Below are positions 34,623 through 46,419 of a stretch of DNA of 64,000 nt, in pieces (the stretch's first letter is position 1; the number at the start of each line of letters is the position of its first letter). The position numbers and the translations under genes are program-made. Origin of the DNA: Meira nashicola (taxonomy: Eukaryota > Basidiomycota > Exobasidiomycetes > Exobasidiales > Brachybasidiaceae); NCBI GenBank assembly GCA_001600355.1, contig BCJU01000001.1, forward strand, positions 3,307,178 through 3,371,177, written 5' to 3'. The notes below the pieces were generated by a model. That model was given only the letters and a program-made list of their open reading frames with translations, ran no database searches and was not told the DNA's origin.

Positions 34623-36377
34623 TCATGTTTGTTCTTCCTGCTCCTCCCGTACTTCATCATTTGCAGGTCTTTGCGGCTCACTTCTTCCACCAAGCGGACG
34701 CTCTTTGATAAAACAGACAATGATGACACACAATACTGCCAAACCTACAAGAATAAATTGAAAGACTTGCAATGCTATTCCATAAGATTCTTTGGCTGCT
34801 TGACGTTCTTTGTTTGGCAAAGTTGCAATTGCGTTTAAATTTTTACGAATCAAATTGATCACTTGATCTGCGTGTTTTCCTTGTATACGTTTATTCAATT
34901 CGACAATTAGTATCTTTTGAATGATAGAGCCTAATGCTGAAATACCAATAACAGATCCAGATGTACGGATCAAGTAGACCAAACTGATAGCCCCGGCTGA
35001 ATCTTGTTGTCCCGCAACAGCAAAGAGAGCGACCATCAAAATTGTATTTAGACCAGAACCGCCAGTCCCAGCAGGAACAAGTGCAAGATATTGACCAAAA
35101 TTTGAAGGTCTATTTTTGGCTGTCCAAGTAGCCATATAGATAGGTGACAAGCTTGATAAGATCGACGTCACAATTGCCAAATTGCGATACTTTCCAGTCT
35201 TTCGAAGTAAAGCTCCTACAGTGAATGCTGAAGAGAGAGTTGCAATACTGATCGGCAAGAATCGCAAACCTACTTCACTGGCTGATTCTTCCATCACGAC
35301 GATCAGATAAAATGGCAAATAGAACAATACAGCTTGCATTGAACTTATTATAAAATACGTCAAGAAGATGCTTGTATAGCTCCATTGCGTCAAAAATCGC
35401 ATCGGCATGATTGGTTCGCGTGCCCATCTTGTTTCGATTATGGCAAAGATTACGAATAAGATTGCTGCAATGAGTAATAAACCCCACACTTGTACATTTG
35501 ACCATGCAAGATCATAAACTGACACGAGAGAAAATGTGAGTAATACGGTCACTACGGCTACTACCATCACAATGGTTCCTAAAGGATCACATCTTGTCCA
35601 AATGATTGTACTTAATCGTTTACCTTTCATTTCCATTTCTTTTGCGTGTTTATCCTTTGTGATTGGTAAATTTGGTAATTCTAAAAAGAAAAGAATCATA
35701 AAGAAAGCAAGTAGAATTGGGGGTATTTGCATCGTAAATGCTGCACGCCATCCTAGCCAATCATTCAAAAATCCACCTACAGGCCCACCAATAGCAAAAC
35801 CGGTACTATATACAAGTTGACCAAAAGCATGATACATTCCTCTTCTTCGTAATGGAATCAAATCATTCGTCACGATTGCCGAACCAGGTTGAAGACCAGC
35901 AGCACCAATTCCTTGTACAGCCCTTCCAAGAATCAAAAAGTCCATAGTAGGTGCCATAGTACACAAAGCAGTACCTAATCCAAAAACAATCGTTGCCAAT
36001 AACAAACATCTTTTACGTCCAAAGATATCGCTCAGACGACCATAAATTGGCGAACAAGCTCCTAAAGCGAGCATATAAGAAGTACTAATCCAAAATGCAC
36101 GATCTGAAGCGCCAAAAGAAGAAGATATTGGACCGACCAAAGAGATGACAAGAGTTGAATCTATTGCTGCAATCATTAAACCTGCATAAACAGCCGCAAC
36201 GGAAGTATAGACCATCTTTTTGGATAATTTTTCTTTGATAGCATCAGAAGCTTCATGTACTTCTTCCGCTGTTTCTAGAATCCTTCGTTCTTGTGATCCG
36301 CTTGGGCTATGTGTAGTAGTATTTTGTACACCATTATTTGCTTTTAGCAATGGCGTCCTTTCGTCAGCTTGTGTCAT
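34623..36377 (-). CDS. MFS transporter, 14-TM DHA2-type
   Basis: Single frame, 584 residues. The N-terminus carries DERTPLL, an acidic dileucine-type signal often found on vacuolar membrane proteins. Motif A reads GRLSDIFGRKR between segments 2 and 3, and the antiporter motif C reads GFAIGGPVGGFLND. About 14 hydrophobic segments fit the drug:H+ antiporter-2 family, which also contains vacuolar basic-amino-acid transporters; the dileucine makes the latter a reasonable guess. It lies upstream of and in the same direction as its end neighbours, with 229 bp to the next MFS gene. The two MFS genes are of different families, not duplicates. Confidence 0.88.
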   Translation of the reverse strand: MTQADERTPLLKANNGVQNTTTHSPSGSQERRILETAEEVHEASDAIKEKLSKKMVYTSVAAVYAGLMIAAIDSTLVISLVGPISSSFGASDRAFWISTSYMLALGACSPIYGRLSDIFGRKRCLLLATIVFGLGTALCTMAPTMDFLILGRAVQGIGAAGLQPGSAIVTNDLIPLRRRGMYHAFGQLVYSTGFAIGGPVGGFLNDWLGWRAAFTMQIPPILLAFFMILFFLELPNLPITKDKHAKEMEMKGKRLSTIIWTRCDPLGTIVMVVAVVTVLLTFSLVSVYDLAWSNVQVWGLLLIAAILFVIFAIIETRWAREPIMPMRFLTQWSYTSIFLTYFIISSMQAVLFYLPFYLIVVMEESASEVGLRFLPISIATLSSAFTVGALLRKTGKYRNLAIVTSILSSLSPIYMATWTAKNRPSNFGQYLALVPAGTGGSGLNTILMVALFAVAGQQDSAGAISLVYLIRTSGSVIGISALGSIIQKILIVELNKRIQGKHADQVINLIRKNLNAIATLPNKERQAAKESYGIALQVFQFILVGLAVLCVIIVCFIKERPLGGRSEPQRPANDEVREEQEEQT

Positions 36378-36606
36378 GATGAACTTGAATTGATGACATT
36401 AAGGCACGGAGAGAAGATGTTTGATCAATTTTGATAATGGTTAAATATGATCATGTTGTTCGTGCATATGCATGTATTCTACTATTTGGCGCTAGGAGTT
36501 AGTAGCGTGGCCCGCGGCGGAGTAAGCCAGAAATAGAAATGTACGAGCAGATTTCACAAAATAAAGGTTGACTAAAAATTGCATTGAATAAAAAAAATAA
36601 TACATT

Positions 36607-38187
36607 TTAATAGGGATAACGGAAACTTCTCAATTCTTTATCTGTATGATCTGCTAATTCGGATAAAGCAGGTTCATCTTGACCTTTTTCGTGTGCACGA
36701 TCACGTTGTCTGTTCCAAATAAAGTGTACTAAAGAGATTGCACACATTGCAACAGCAGAAATGGTAAACATTGCCAACATGACTGATTTACCTAAACGAT
36801 AATGAGGTGCTGTTCCTGCTGCTTGTGGGCCGATAATATTTCCGGCAGAATAACCAAATTGAAGAACGACGTTAAATACAATCTTTTTCGTCGTTCCACC
36901 AATTGCAGATGAAAGCCAAGAATATAATAATGCAGAACCAATCGGGAAAAAGAAAATTAAATTATATCCTGCTACTTGTGTAACTTGATCATCTACCGCT
37001 AAAACCAATGCACCACCAATAATTGCAATCAAAAAACTAAAAACGCCAGGAATGAAACGTGTATTTGTGGTATAGGCGATCACGATAGCAATTATAATGG
37101 CAACAACTTCGCTCACACCTGTACTCATTCCTACTAAAGCAGTCTTTTTGGAATCGAATCCTAATCCTTTCAAGATTGCTGAACTGAAATTACTCGTGAT
37201 TCCGTTTGCGATATCGGTTGTAATAATTAATAAAAAGACAAGGTAAAGTCGAACATCCAATAATGCTTCACGGCATTGGTACCATTTCCACTTTTTGTCA
37301 TGTAAACCTGTTTTATTCGTTCTGATTCTTTCGATTGCTGCCATACGCATTCGATCTGTTTTGAAAATCTTGGTAGTTTCCGGTGAATCTGGCATGCCGA
37401 AAAAGACTGCGAAACTATAAACAACTGTAATCACACCCAAGATGATGTACAATTCTTGCCAAACTTTCAATTTTGATGGCTTTTGTACTTGAACACCATA
37501 GCTGATCGCACCTCCTAAAATTTGTGCAAAACCGTTCATGGAGAACCAAATGTTTGTTCTTGCAATTTGTTCTTTACTCTTGTAAAATCTACCGGTAAGT
37601 AAAATGAATCCTGGTGTGAGGGAAGCTTCGAATATTCCAAGGAATAGACGACAAGTTACGAGACCTGCATAATTGAATGCCGCAGCATGAAGTGTTAATG
37701 TTGTTCCCCAGAAGAAGATTTGAAGTCCTAAATAACGTGTAAGATTGACTTTTTGTAAGAAATAACCATGAATAGGGGAAGCGGCCAAATATCCGATATA
37801 GAAGATTGATCCTAACCAACTATATTGTCTTTGACTAAAGTGTAAATCTTGACGAATGTTTAGCAAATTTGCATAATTAAGAGAAGTTTTGTCAAGGTAT
37901 TGAAGCAAAACAGACAAACACATAAAAGGCATCAAAATTAAATCGATCCTACGTAAAGTTTGTTTGAATTCATGTTCGGTAATTGGTTCTTGTCCTGGAG
38001 TGATGAGTAAATTTGCTTCTCTTAACTTTTTTTCAGCATCCGAATCTACGTCTGTTAAACTTACTTGACCTAGAGCTTGCTGTGGCTCTTCCTTTATTTC
38101 GCTGGCCTGCTTTTCAAGCACATCATCTTGAACAGGCGATACTGATGAGGATTCACTAATAGAACGGTCAGCGACCATGATGATCAA
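36607..38187 (-). CDS. MFS transporter, anion:cation symporter (Dal5-like)
   Basis: Single frame, 526 residues (ATG at 38187; a second in-frame ATG at 38178 is equally likely). About 12 hydrophobic segments follow an acidic N-terminal tail. Family signs are RRIDLILMPFMCLSVLLQYLDK at the first segment, SLNYANLLNIRQDL, and FGMPDSPETTKIF in the central loop. These place it with the allantoate/nicotinate/vitamin permeases (ACS family, Dal5 type). Substrate unknown. Two hundred bases separate it from the DHA2-type gene downstream. Confidence 0.88.
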   Translation of the reverse strand: MIIMVADRSISESSSVSPVQDDVLEKQASEIKEEPQQALGQVSLTDVDSDAEKKLREANLLITPGQEPITEHEFKQTLRRIDLILMPFMCLSVLLQYLDKTSLNYANLLNIRQDLHFSQRQYSWLGSIFYIGYLAASPIHGYFLQKVNLTRYLGLQIFFWGTTLTLHAAAFNYAGLVTCRLFLGIFEASLTPGFILLTGRFYKSKEQIARTNIWFSMNGFAQILGGAISYGVQVQKPSKLKVWQELYIILGVITVVYSFAVFFGMPDSPETTKIFKTDRMRMAAIERIRTNKTGLHDKKWKWYQCREALLDVRLYLVFLLIITTDIANGITSNFSSAILKGLGFDSKKTALVGMSTGVSEVVAIIIAIVIAYTTNTRFIPGVFSFLIAIIGGALVLAVDDQVTQVAGYNLIFFFPIGSALLYSWLSSAIGGTTKKIVFNVVLQFGYSAGNIIGPQAAGTAPHYRLGKSVMLAMFTISAVAMCAISLVHFIWNRQRDRAHEKGQDEPALSELADHTDKELRSFRYPY

Positions 38188-39090
38188 GCCAAAGTAACTC
38201 TGAAGGACAGAGAAGGTTTGAAATGTTGATAGTGAGAGACAAGAAGCTGAATCTTCATTCTTTTCAATCTTGTTTTATACGTAATCGGTCGGGACCTGTT
38301 TAATCTTGATTCGACTCGCCGTCCGGCCAAATATCTGTTCGCTTTAGACTATGCAAGTACCTGCCTAACAAGTATCGTCACGAAAGAAGCAAAAAATTGC
38401 GTGTTCCCCCCACTTCAAGAAATCGCGCTAAAAGTGACTTTCACTGCCTGCCGTCTATGACTTTTTGCCCTTCATGCATGCATACCTTATCTTCAAAGCA
38501 CTTTTTTTTCTTTTGGAAATTGCTAACCCGAAGCCGGCACCACACACACAAAATTCAACTTTTCCACAGCCGAGGGGGAGGGGGAGATAAGCTTGCATGC
38601 GAAGTTCGTGCCTGGTTGCTTTGATTTTATTGGCTCGTATAGATCTTAACAAATTGTAAGTCCTTTCGCATACACATACACATCCTCATGCATTCAAGAT
38701 AACGGCTAATACTTCATCCATCGAAAAGCCACGTCAAATTATAACATAAATTTCTAGATTGATGCATACACAATGAGATTACTTTCTTCCAGATCTGAAC
38801 AGCAGGCGATATTTATAATCCTGATAAAGTGAAAAGTGAGATAATTCGGAATCTCTGAATTCATGTTTGGTTAATCAGCTTCTTATAAAGTAGGATCTCG
38901 TGCCTGAGTTCAAAATTTCAACAATACCCATCATCAATAAACCTTGATCGTATCCTACTCGTCTGTTTGAAGAGTTCAGCCGGCTATTGCTCAAATCAGG
39001 CTACTTTTCTCTTTAATTCGGTGGTGCCCTATTCGACCTCCAAACGAGTGAGAAAGAATGAAAGCCACTGTCAAATAACCCTACCACAAA

Positions 39091-39330
39091 TTATGTCAAA
39101 CTAATAATTGCTTTAGAACTGTATCTAGATCCATAGGATCCGCCTTTGCATCTCAAAGATTCACGAATCGTATAATCAAGTCTATTCTTTTCAGTCACTC
39201 GACCAACATACATATTCACCTTTTCATCTTCCGCTGAATCAACCGGTTCGATTAATAAAAATTGGCTCGATTGCTCTTTTTTGATAGTAACAACCAACAA
39301 TCGAGCCTTTGCTTAGTTTTGATTAGTCAT
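39091..39330 (-). pseudogene. possible small gene broken by an early stop
   Basis: On the minus strand an ATG at 39330 is followed after four codons by TAA (39315-39313). The same frame then stays open for 73 codons to a second TAA at 39093-39091. The open part has gene-like composition (mixed charged and hydrophobic residues, e.g. FLLIEPVDSAEDEKVNMYVG) but no family I recognise. It could be a remnant with a nonsense change, the last exon of a gene whose first exon I cannot find, or chance. Confidence 0.3.
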
Positions 39331-39404
39331 CTTGTTCGCTAATTTACCGAGTACACGGGGAGATGTGTCTAGGCCTAGATTAGATCCTATTTTTTTTTCC
39401 TTTG

Positions 39405-39431
39405 CGCAGAGCGCTGCGCTGCGCCGGCGCA
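39405..39431. repeat. nested GC-rich palindromes
   Basis: TGCGCCGGCGCA (39420-39431) is a perfect 12-bp palindrome. The bases just before it (39404-39419) form a near-palindrome around AGCGCT. Its core GCGCCGGCGC is shared with a second 12-bp palindrome at 6328-6339. Confidence 0.5.
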
Positions 39432-40235
39432 CACGCTCCTAAATAATGTACCGCTCTCTAGCGTGGTCGAGGAGTAGACATAGTCTACATACATAGCTCT
39501 ATGCGACTTGCCCAGCGCGTACGTATATAAAGCAATCGAGGCTGTGTGGTGTGCCTGCGTACGTGTTATTTTGGAAAGCGACTGTGGAAGTATGTATGTA
39601 AGTTGCATACCTTTGAGTATGTCATAGCAACACAATAACAGGGTGCGCTGGATTTTTCATTTTTATTTTTTCGCGCCGCGCGCGCTACTTGCAAGATAAA
39701 CACTGTTCGTGGAATTCACTAAAATATTTAGAGAAAAACACTTTTGAACGCGTGTTCTCGTTTAGATATATGTAGGCAAAAGAGCAGCCTAAAATCGCGA
39801 GTAGATCATAAGGGGTTCCCAATGTTTCATGCTCATCCATGCTTCTACAAATACAATGAATGGCTACGTGCTAGTGTGCGTGTGTGCATCTTTCTGAATG
39901 TGAATTTTACAAAGAGCGGCTGTGCACAGATGCCAAAAATATGAAGTGAACAACACCAATTTGATCATCATCACCTCTTAGCCGTCATCATCAAAAGATA
40001 AAAACAAAGTCATTGTTTGTTGATTTGAAGATCATACTTTTGGTTTCTCCATTTTCTTTACTTCCTTTTATTTTCTATCAAGTTTTGTGTTTACGTGCAA
40101 GTCCTTTTTGCAAGTACAACGCCGCTTTTTAACCTCTTACTTCGGAATTCCCGCGACTCCTGACTGATCAAAAAAATTAGTCTTGTGACGCGGAGAGGTG
40201 TGTTCGAAATAAAGCACACTCAAAGGTTCAAATTT

Positions 40236-40332
40236 GTAAGTACTTTCTCTTCATCATCATCCTTGCGGCAGTCTTCCTCAAACTGATTCACTAACAATTC
40301 CTCCTCTCTGCTTCATTTTTTATCGACTACAG
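40236..40332 (+). other. likely intron in the gfa1 5' leader
   Basis: GTAAGTA donor, CTAAC branch-point match at 40291-40295 and CTACAG acceptor, 97 bp, ending 87 bp before the gfa1 ATG. The size and signals match the coding introns of this window. Confidence 0.5.
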
Positions 40333-40392
40333 TTGATCCTTATTTAATCATTTGTTGGACTCGCTGGCAGGTCCCGGCGCATTTTTGCTTGA

Positions 40393-42525
<2,133 letters not shown>

Positions 42526-42904
42526 AATCAAGGTCAATCTACTTTCTTTTCTTCCTTTCTCTCCTACCAGTAATAAAACTACATACCTGACAATCCCGCA
42601 ACCCTATTGATTTGTCATTTCTACTAGTCGTGAACGTTTGTTGTTCTCGTGTTTGTGTTGTCTTTTTCTTTCCTTCGTATTTGGAACCTTTTTTTTTATC
42701 CCTGTTTTAACGAACGCAACACAGTGAACACATCCTTTCCAAGATTCTTTTACCAATAGCATCTTTATCCAATCAATTTCTTGAATATAGAAGCTCGGTG
42801 CTTAAGATTTCGTGATAATATTTCTTAAGCGTACAGTACATGAAAGAAGAATGAATGACCTTTCAATTCTTTTTTCCTTTCTGCCACCAAACTTATATTG
42901 AGAA
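42526..42904. other. intergenic, no gene seen
   Basis: This 379-bp region holds the gfa1 3' region and the leader of the small gene at 42905. It is T-rich and CT-rich with no ORF of note. Confidence 0.5.
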
Positions 42905-43334
42905 ATGATGGTTGACATTCAAGAAGAAGATGATTGGTATGATGATTTTACCTTGTTCGAATTATCAAAAGAGGAATTGATTAAATTGGTTTCTCAAAAT
43001 ACTTCACAAGTTGCTGTTGCTGCTGCTCGTTACCCATCCTCATCCTCCATAGAGAAAGCATGCATACAGTCACGAAAAAAAATCATTCCAGAAGAAGAAA
43101 TCGAAAACGATCATTCAAATGAATACAAAAATGTTTTTCAGAATTCAATCCAAATCGTCGTTCAATCTCTGGAAAATGCAATTAGAGCAATTCGAACATA
43201 CAAAAATCACATTCTCTTATGTGATGAATGTGGAAAATCAAACGCTCAACAAGAATCAACAACTATCAAAAAAAGAGGTAATTCAATTCTTTGAAGTGAT
43301 TGAGCCATTGCTCAAAGCGATCAAGAAAAGTTGA
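42905..43334 (+). CDS. small acidic helical protein, frame broken at an A7 run
   Basis: Family not recognised. The frame from 42905 reads an acidic start (EEDDWYDDFTLFELSKEELIKLV) and a helical stretch (NSIQIVVQSLENAIRAIRTYK), then ends at 43294. From about 43230 a second frame, offset by one base, reads more naturally: KKEVIQFFEVIEPLLKAIKKS with a stop at 43332-43334. The two meet at a run of seven A (43268-43274). A six-A run would join them into one protein of about 142 residues. This could be a homopolymer sequencing error, a real frameshift, or an unseen splice. No signal peptide or membrane segment. Confidence 0.5.
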
Positions 43335-43517
43335 TACACCTTGGCTACCTACGCGCATTCATTCAGAAGCTATCTCCTGTCAAAAACAAAACTCACGCTT
43401 CACATGCATGTTTCATATACCTATGTCAATGATTCATTGATCCCATTGTAAAATAGTGCAAAATATGTTTTGATGATCATACAGATTGAAAGAAGCCAAA
43501 TTCTGAGCAAACACCGA

Positions 43518-44519
43518 TCAAAGCAAGGCTTGTGCCTTATCGTTGTGCTCTGGATGGTTTTCTTCGAAGATATCGAAACGAGGAGTGACATCCTCTGTTT
43601 GATCACAAACACGAACGACTGGGTTCTCGGTAGAGAATTTAGTCAAAGAGTCAACATCTTCTTTTGAAAGGTTAACCAACTTTTGGTTTGCAGTGATACG
43701 ACTATCTGTGACGGATTTTGGCAAAGGGTTGCATCCTCTTCCTACGAGCCATGATAAGATAACGTTTGCTGGGGAGCAATCGTGCTTCTTTGACAATTTC
43801 TCAACAATTTCCAAAGATGTTCCTTTTGCTCCTGCACCTCCTAAAGGACTGTATGCTTGTGGAACGATGTCATTCTTTTGCAACCAAGCCACCAATTCAG
43901 GTTGAGGGCAAGTCATTGATAATTCGACTTGATCGGTAACTGGCTTGATACGAGCGTATGACAAAAGTTCACGTAAACGACGAATGTTGAAATTTGAAAC
44001 ACCGATAGATTTAACTAAACCTTGATCGACCAACTTTTCCAATTCACGCCATGTAGCTTCGTGATTGTTTGACATGGCAACATCAGTCTTTGTCTTTCCA
44101 GAAGCGTCTTTTACACCGTTACGAGAAGGTAAAGAACCATCTGATGGAACTTCAGGCTCGAAAGCCAAAGGCCAATGCATCAAATACAAATCTAAATAAT
44201 CCAATCCTAATTCTTTCAATGTGTTTTTGAGTGCAGGTGCAACGTATTCTGGACGATGATGGGTTTCGAACAATTTGCTGGTAACCCAAATGTCCTTACG
44301 TGGAACACCACTATCTTTGATACCTTGACCGACTTCAGTTTCATTACCGTATGCGTGAGCACAGTCAATGTGACGATAACCACTCTTGAGAGCATGTGCA
44401 ACAGCAGCACGAACTTCTCCAGGCTGGGATTGCCATGTTCCCAAACCGATGGAGGGAAGTTTGAGTCCGTTGCTTAATGTGAAGTGAGTTGGTAGAGACA
44501 TTTTTGTAAAAAAGAACAC
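43518..44519 (-). CDS. aldo-keto reductase
   Basis: NADPH-dependent reductase of carbonyls, closest in pattern to yeast Gcy1/Ypr1-type glycerol dehydrogenases and aldehyde reductases. The likely start is the ATG at 44501 (MSLPTHFTL...), giving 327 residues; six more codons are open upstream to 44519. With that numbering the catalytic tetrad is complete: Asp46, Tyr51 (DCAHAYGNE), Lys76 (VTSKLF) and His109 (LMHWP). The cofactor-end motif (GRGCNPLPKSVTDSRI) is present and carries the family Lys-Ser pair. No intron. It is convergent with the small gene at 42905. Confidence 0.93.
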   Translation of the reverse strand: MFFFTKMSLPTHFTLSNGLKLPSIGLGTWQSQPGEVRAAVAHALKSGYRHIDCAHAYGNETEVGQGIKDSGVPRKDIWVTSKLFETHHRPEYVAPALKNTLKELGLDYLDLYLMHWPLAFEPEVPSDGSLPSRNGVKDASGKTKTDVAMSNNHEATWRELEKLVDQGLVKSIGVSNFNIRRLRELLSYARIKPVTDQVELSMTCPQPELVAWLQKNDIVPQAYSPLGGAGAKGTSLEIVEKLSKKHDCSPANVILSWLVGRGCNPLPKSVTDSRITANQKLVNLSKEDVDSLTKFSTENPVVRVCDQTEDVTPRFDIFEENHPEHNDKAQALL

Positions 44520-45853
44520 TATAATAAAATAAAGATGATGTGGGGGGATAGGAAGTGAAAAGGAGTTGCAATTTGTTCTTTATATGTATTGCCAGAGGAA
44601 GCTCAGAGAAGTTCTTCGTTCGGCGGATTATAATCAACAAAGACAAACATCTTCTTCGTCAGCTTAGGCACAAAGACAGTTTAAATTGCTGTTTTAGAAC
44701 GTTGACTAATCATGCTGTACGGACAACTTTATTTCGTTCAAGATCTTTGTATGTATCGTATGTGCATATGTATGTATGTACCGCTGGTCTGCTGCCTCTG
44801 AACAAAGTTGCAAACAATACATTACCGGGAGTCTGCTCTCTCGCCTCACATAAATCAAGACGATCCGTACGGTCAATTTACTCGCACTTCATTACCGGTG
44901 ACCGATACTCTGCCAAAAAGTAGGGTAAAGAAGAAGAATTGATTTTCCACCTTTACTCGACAGTGTTTCCCCACGTCCATTTTCAGTAAGTGCTTATGTG
45001 GGAAAACTCCACTTTAGCTTCTGCATTCTACGCGAAAGACTTCCAAGAACCACCAGCACACACATCACCGGTGAACTCTTGTCTCGCACGCGTAAAATAT
45101 GCAACACCGGCCCTGCACCATCTTGATTGATTAAGGAACATTTACGGAAATCTTTTGGTTGTTTTTACCGGCAATCTCTTGTTCGCTCAGAATGCCCATC
45201 TAACAAAGTGTATCAATGAAAATCATTAAAAAAACGTAACACGGTAGCGAATTTCTTGAGGTCTACAGGTTGAAAGAGTGGCGACAAGAGAATGTGACTT
45301 GTGGCGTAGCGGATTAAAAGTATGATCATTTTAAATAGAATGAATTGAATATGTCAATCTTGGCATCAGATTTCTGCGGCGAAAATTGTCATACTATAAT
45401 AGTCATTTCGATGATCGTCTACGAGGGCGGTTAACATGGGATTTTTTAAGATTAGAGTTTGGCGTAACCTCACACACCGGCACATTTCATCCATGACAGT
45501 AATCATAAGACAAGGCGTCAGCGCCACGAATGTATATACTTTACACTTTGACAGCCTCTCATGACTAACAGGGCGTACATGTATTCTTAAATGGCCAAGG
45601 TGGATACATTTGCCAACAAACCTTGTCTAGGGCGGGAGCGCCATGAAGCAAAAGATGGCTAAATTCAAAAGTTAAATTTGGATTGAGTTATGTTTGTGCA
45701 AGAAAATATATATATAAATATACACACTTTTTTTCTATCTCTGTTCACTACTATTCATCATCATCTCAATCTTTCATTTCTTACAACACAACTCCGAATC
45801 TTTTAAACCTATTTTATAGTGCCGCTAGTCGTTTACTAAATTGGACTTTCATC
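44520..45853. other. intergenic region, no gene seen
   Basis: This 1.3-kb region holds the aldo-keto reductase promoter and the promoter of the peptide gene. It contains (TATG)n-like repeats near 44748-44780, an ACGCGT at 45088-45093 and the TATA box at 45707. The long frame at 44555-44923 begins inside the reductase leader and shows no domain. Confidence 0.5.
45707..45720 (+). promoter_or_regulatory. strong TATA box of the peptide gene
   Basis: TATATATATAAATA about 135 bp upstream of the ATG at 45854. This is the longest TATA element seen in the window. Confidence 0.5.
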
Positions 45854-46198
45854 ATGCGCTTCTTCTCAATTGCTCTCGTTTCAATGATTACTTTAAACAG
45901 CATTTATACAACTATGGCCATTCCTTTGACTGAATTAAGTCAGATCGACAATTTACTGGAACGTAGGACGGAAATTTGAGAAAGTTTGGTAAGTTTTTCT
46001 TAAGGGGGTGAGCACCTTATCATTTACTGACTTTCTTATTTTCCCCATGTTTAGAGGCTCGAGCCAGACGTCACTCTGGTAAAACGTAAAAAATCAAGAA
46101 GTTCTTCTTCGTCTGGATCTTCGTGTAGTGGACTGTGCACAAGAAACAAACATTGCGGTTCTAGCTGCAGTTGTGGCTGGACACTTTATTGCAAGTAA
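45854..46198 (+). CDS. secreted cystine-knot-like peptide precursor, in-frame stop in exon 1
   Basis: Exon 1 (from 45854) encodes a signal peptide (MRFFSIALVSMITL...) and a short acidic pro-region. A canonical 66-bp intron follows (45989-46054: GTAAGT, ACTGAC branch, TTTAG, phase 0). Exon 2 (46055-46198) gives a dibasic Lys-Arg site at 46082-46087, then a Ser-rich linker and six cysteines spaced C-x3-C-x5-C-x3-C-x1-C-x5-C, a knottin pattern. The join keeps frame, but a TGA at 45977-45979 interrupts it four codons before the donor. Options are a recent pseudogene, readthrough, a sequencing error, or the weaker donor at 45963 with an acceptor at 46067, which avoids the stop and stays in frame. 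A second possible intron (46195-46266) would change only the last residues. Target and activity are unknown. Confidence 0.55.
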
Positions 46199-46419
46199 GC
46201 AACTTGTCGCCGGTTTCTCTTTCTCCATTTTATTCCCATTCCTTTTCCTTCACTTCTTACACATAGCTGGTCTTTGTGATTGTATCCATGTTCAATTATA
46301 CAACTTTCATTTTCCATATTCTTCAATCTGATATCACAGCATGAAAGGTAAAAAGGTTTATTCGTTCATTCAAGAAAGTATATTTTACAGCTTGTTATAT
46401 GTTATACAACGCAGATTGT

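Noticed and set aside
34623..38187. Possible recent duplication of MFS transporters
   Set aside because: The two proteins belong to different MFS families (14-TM DHA2 and 12-TM ACS) and share no specific similarity.
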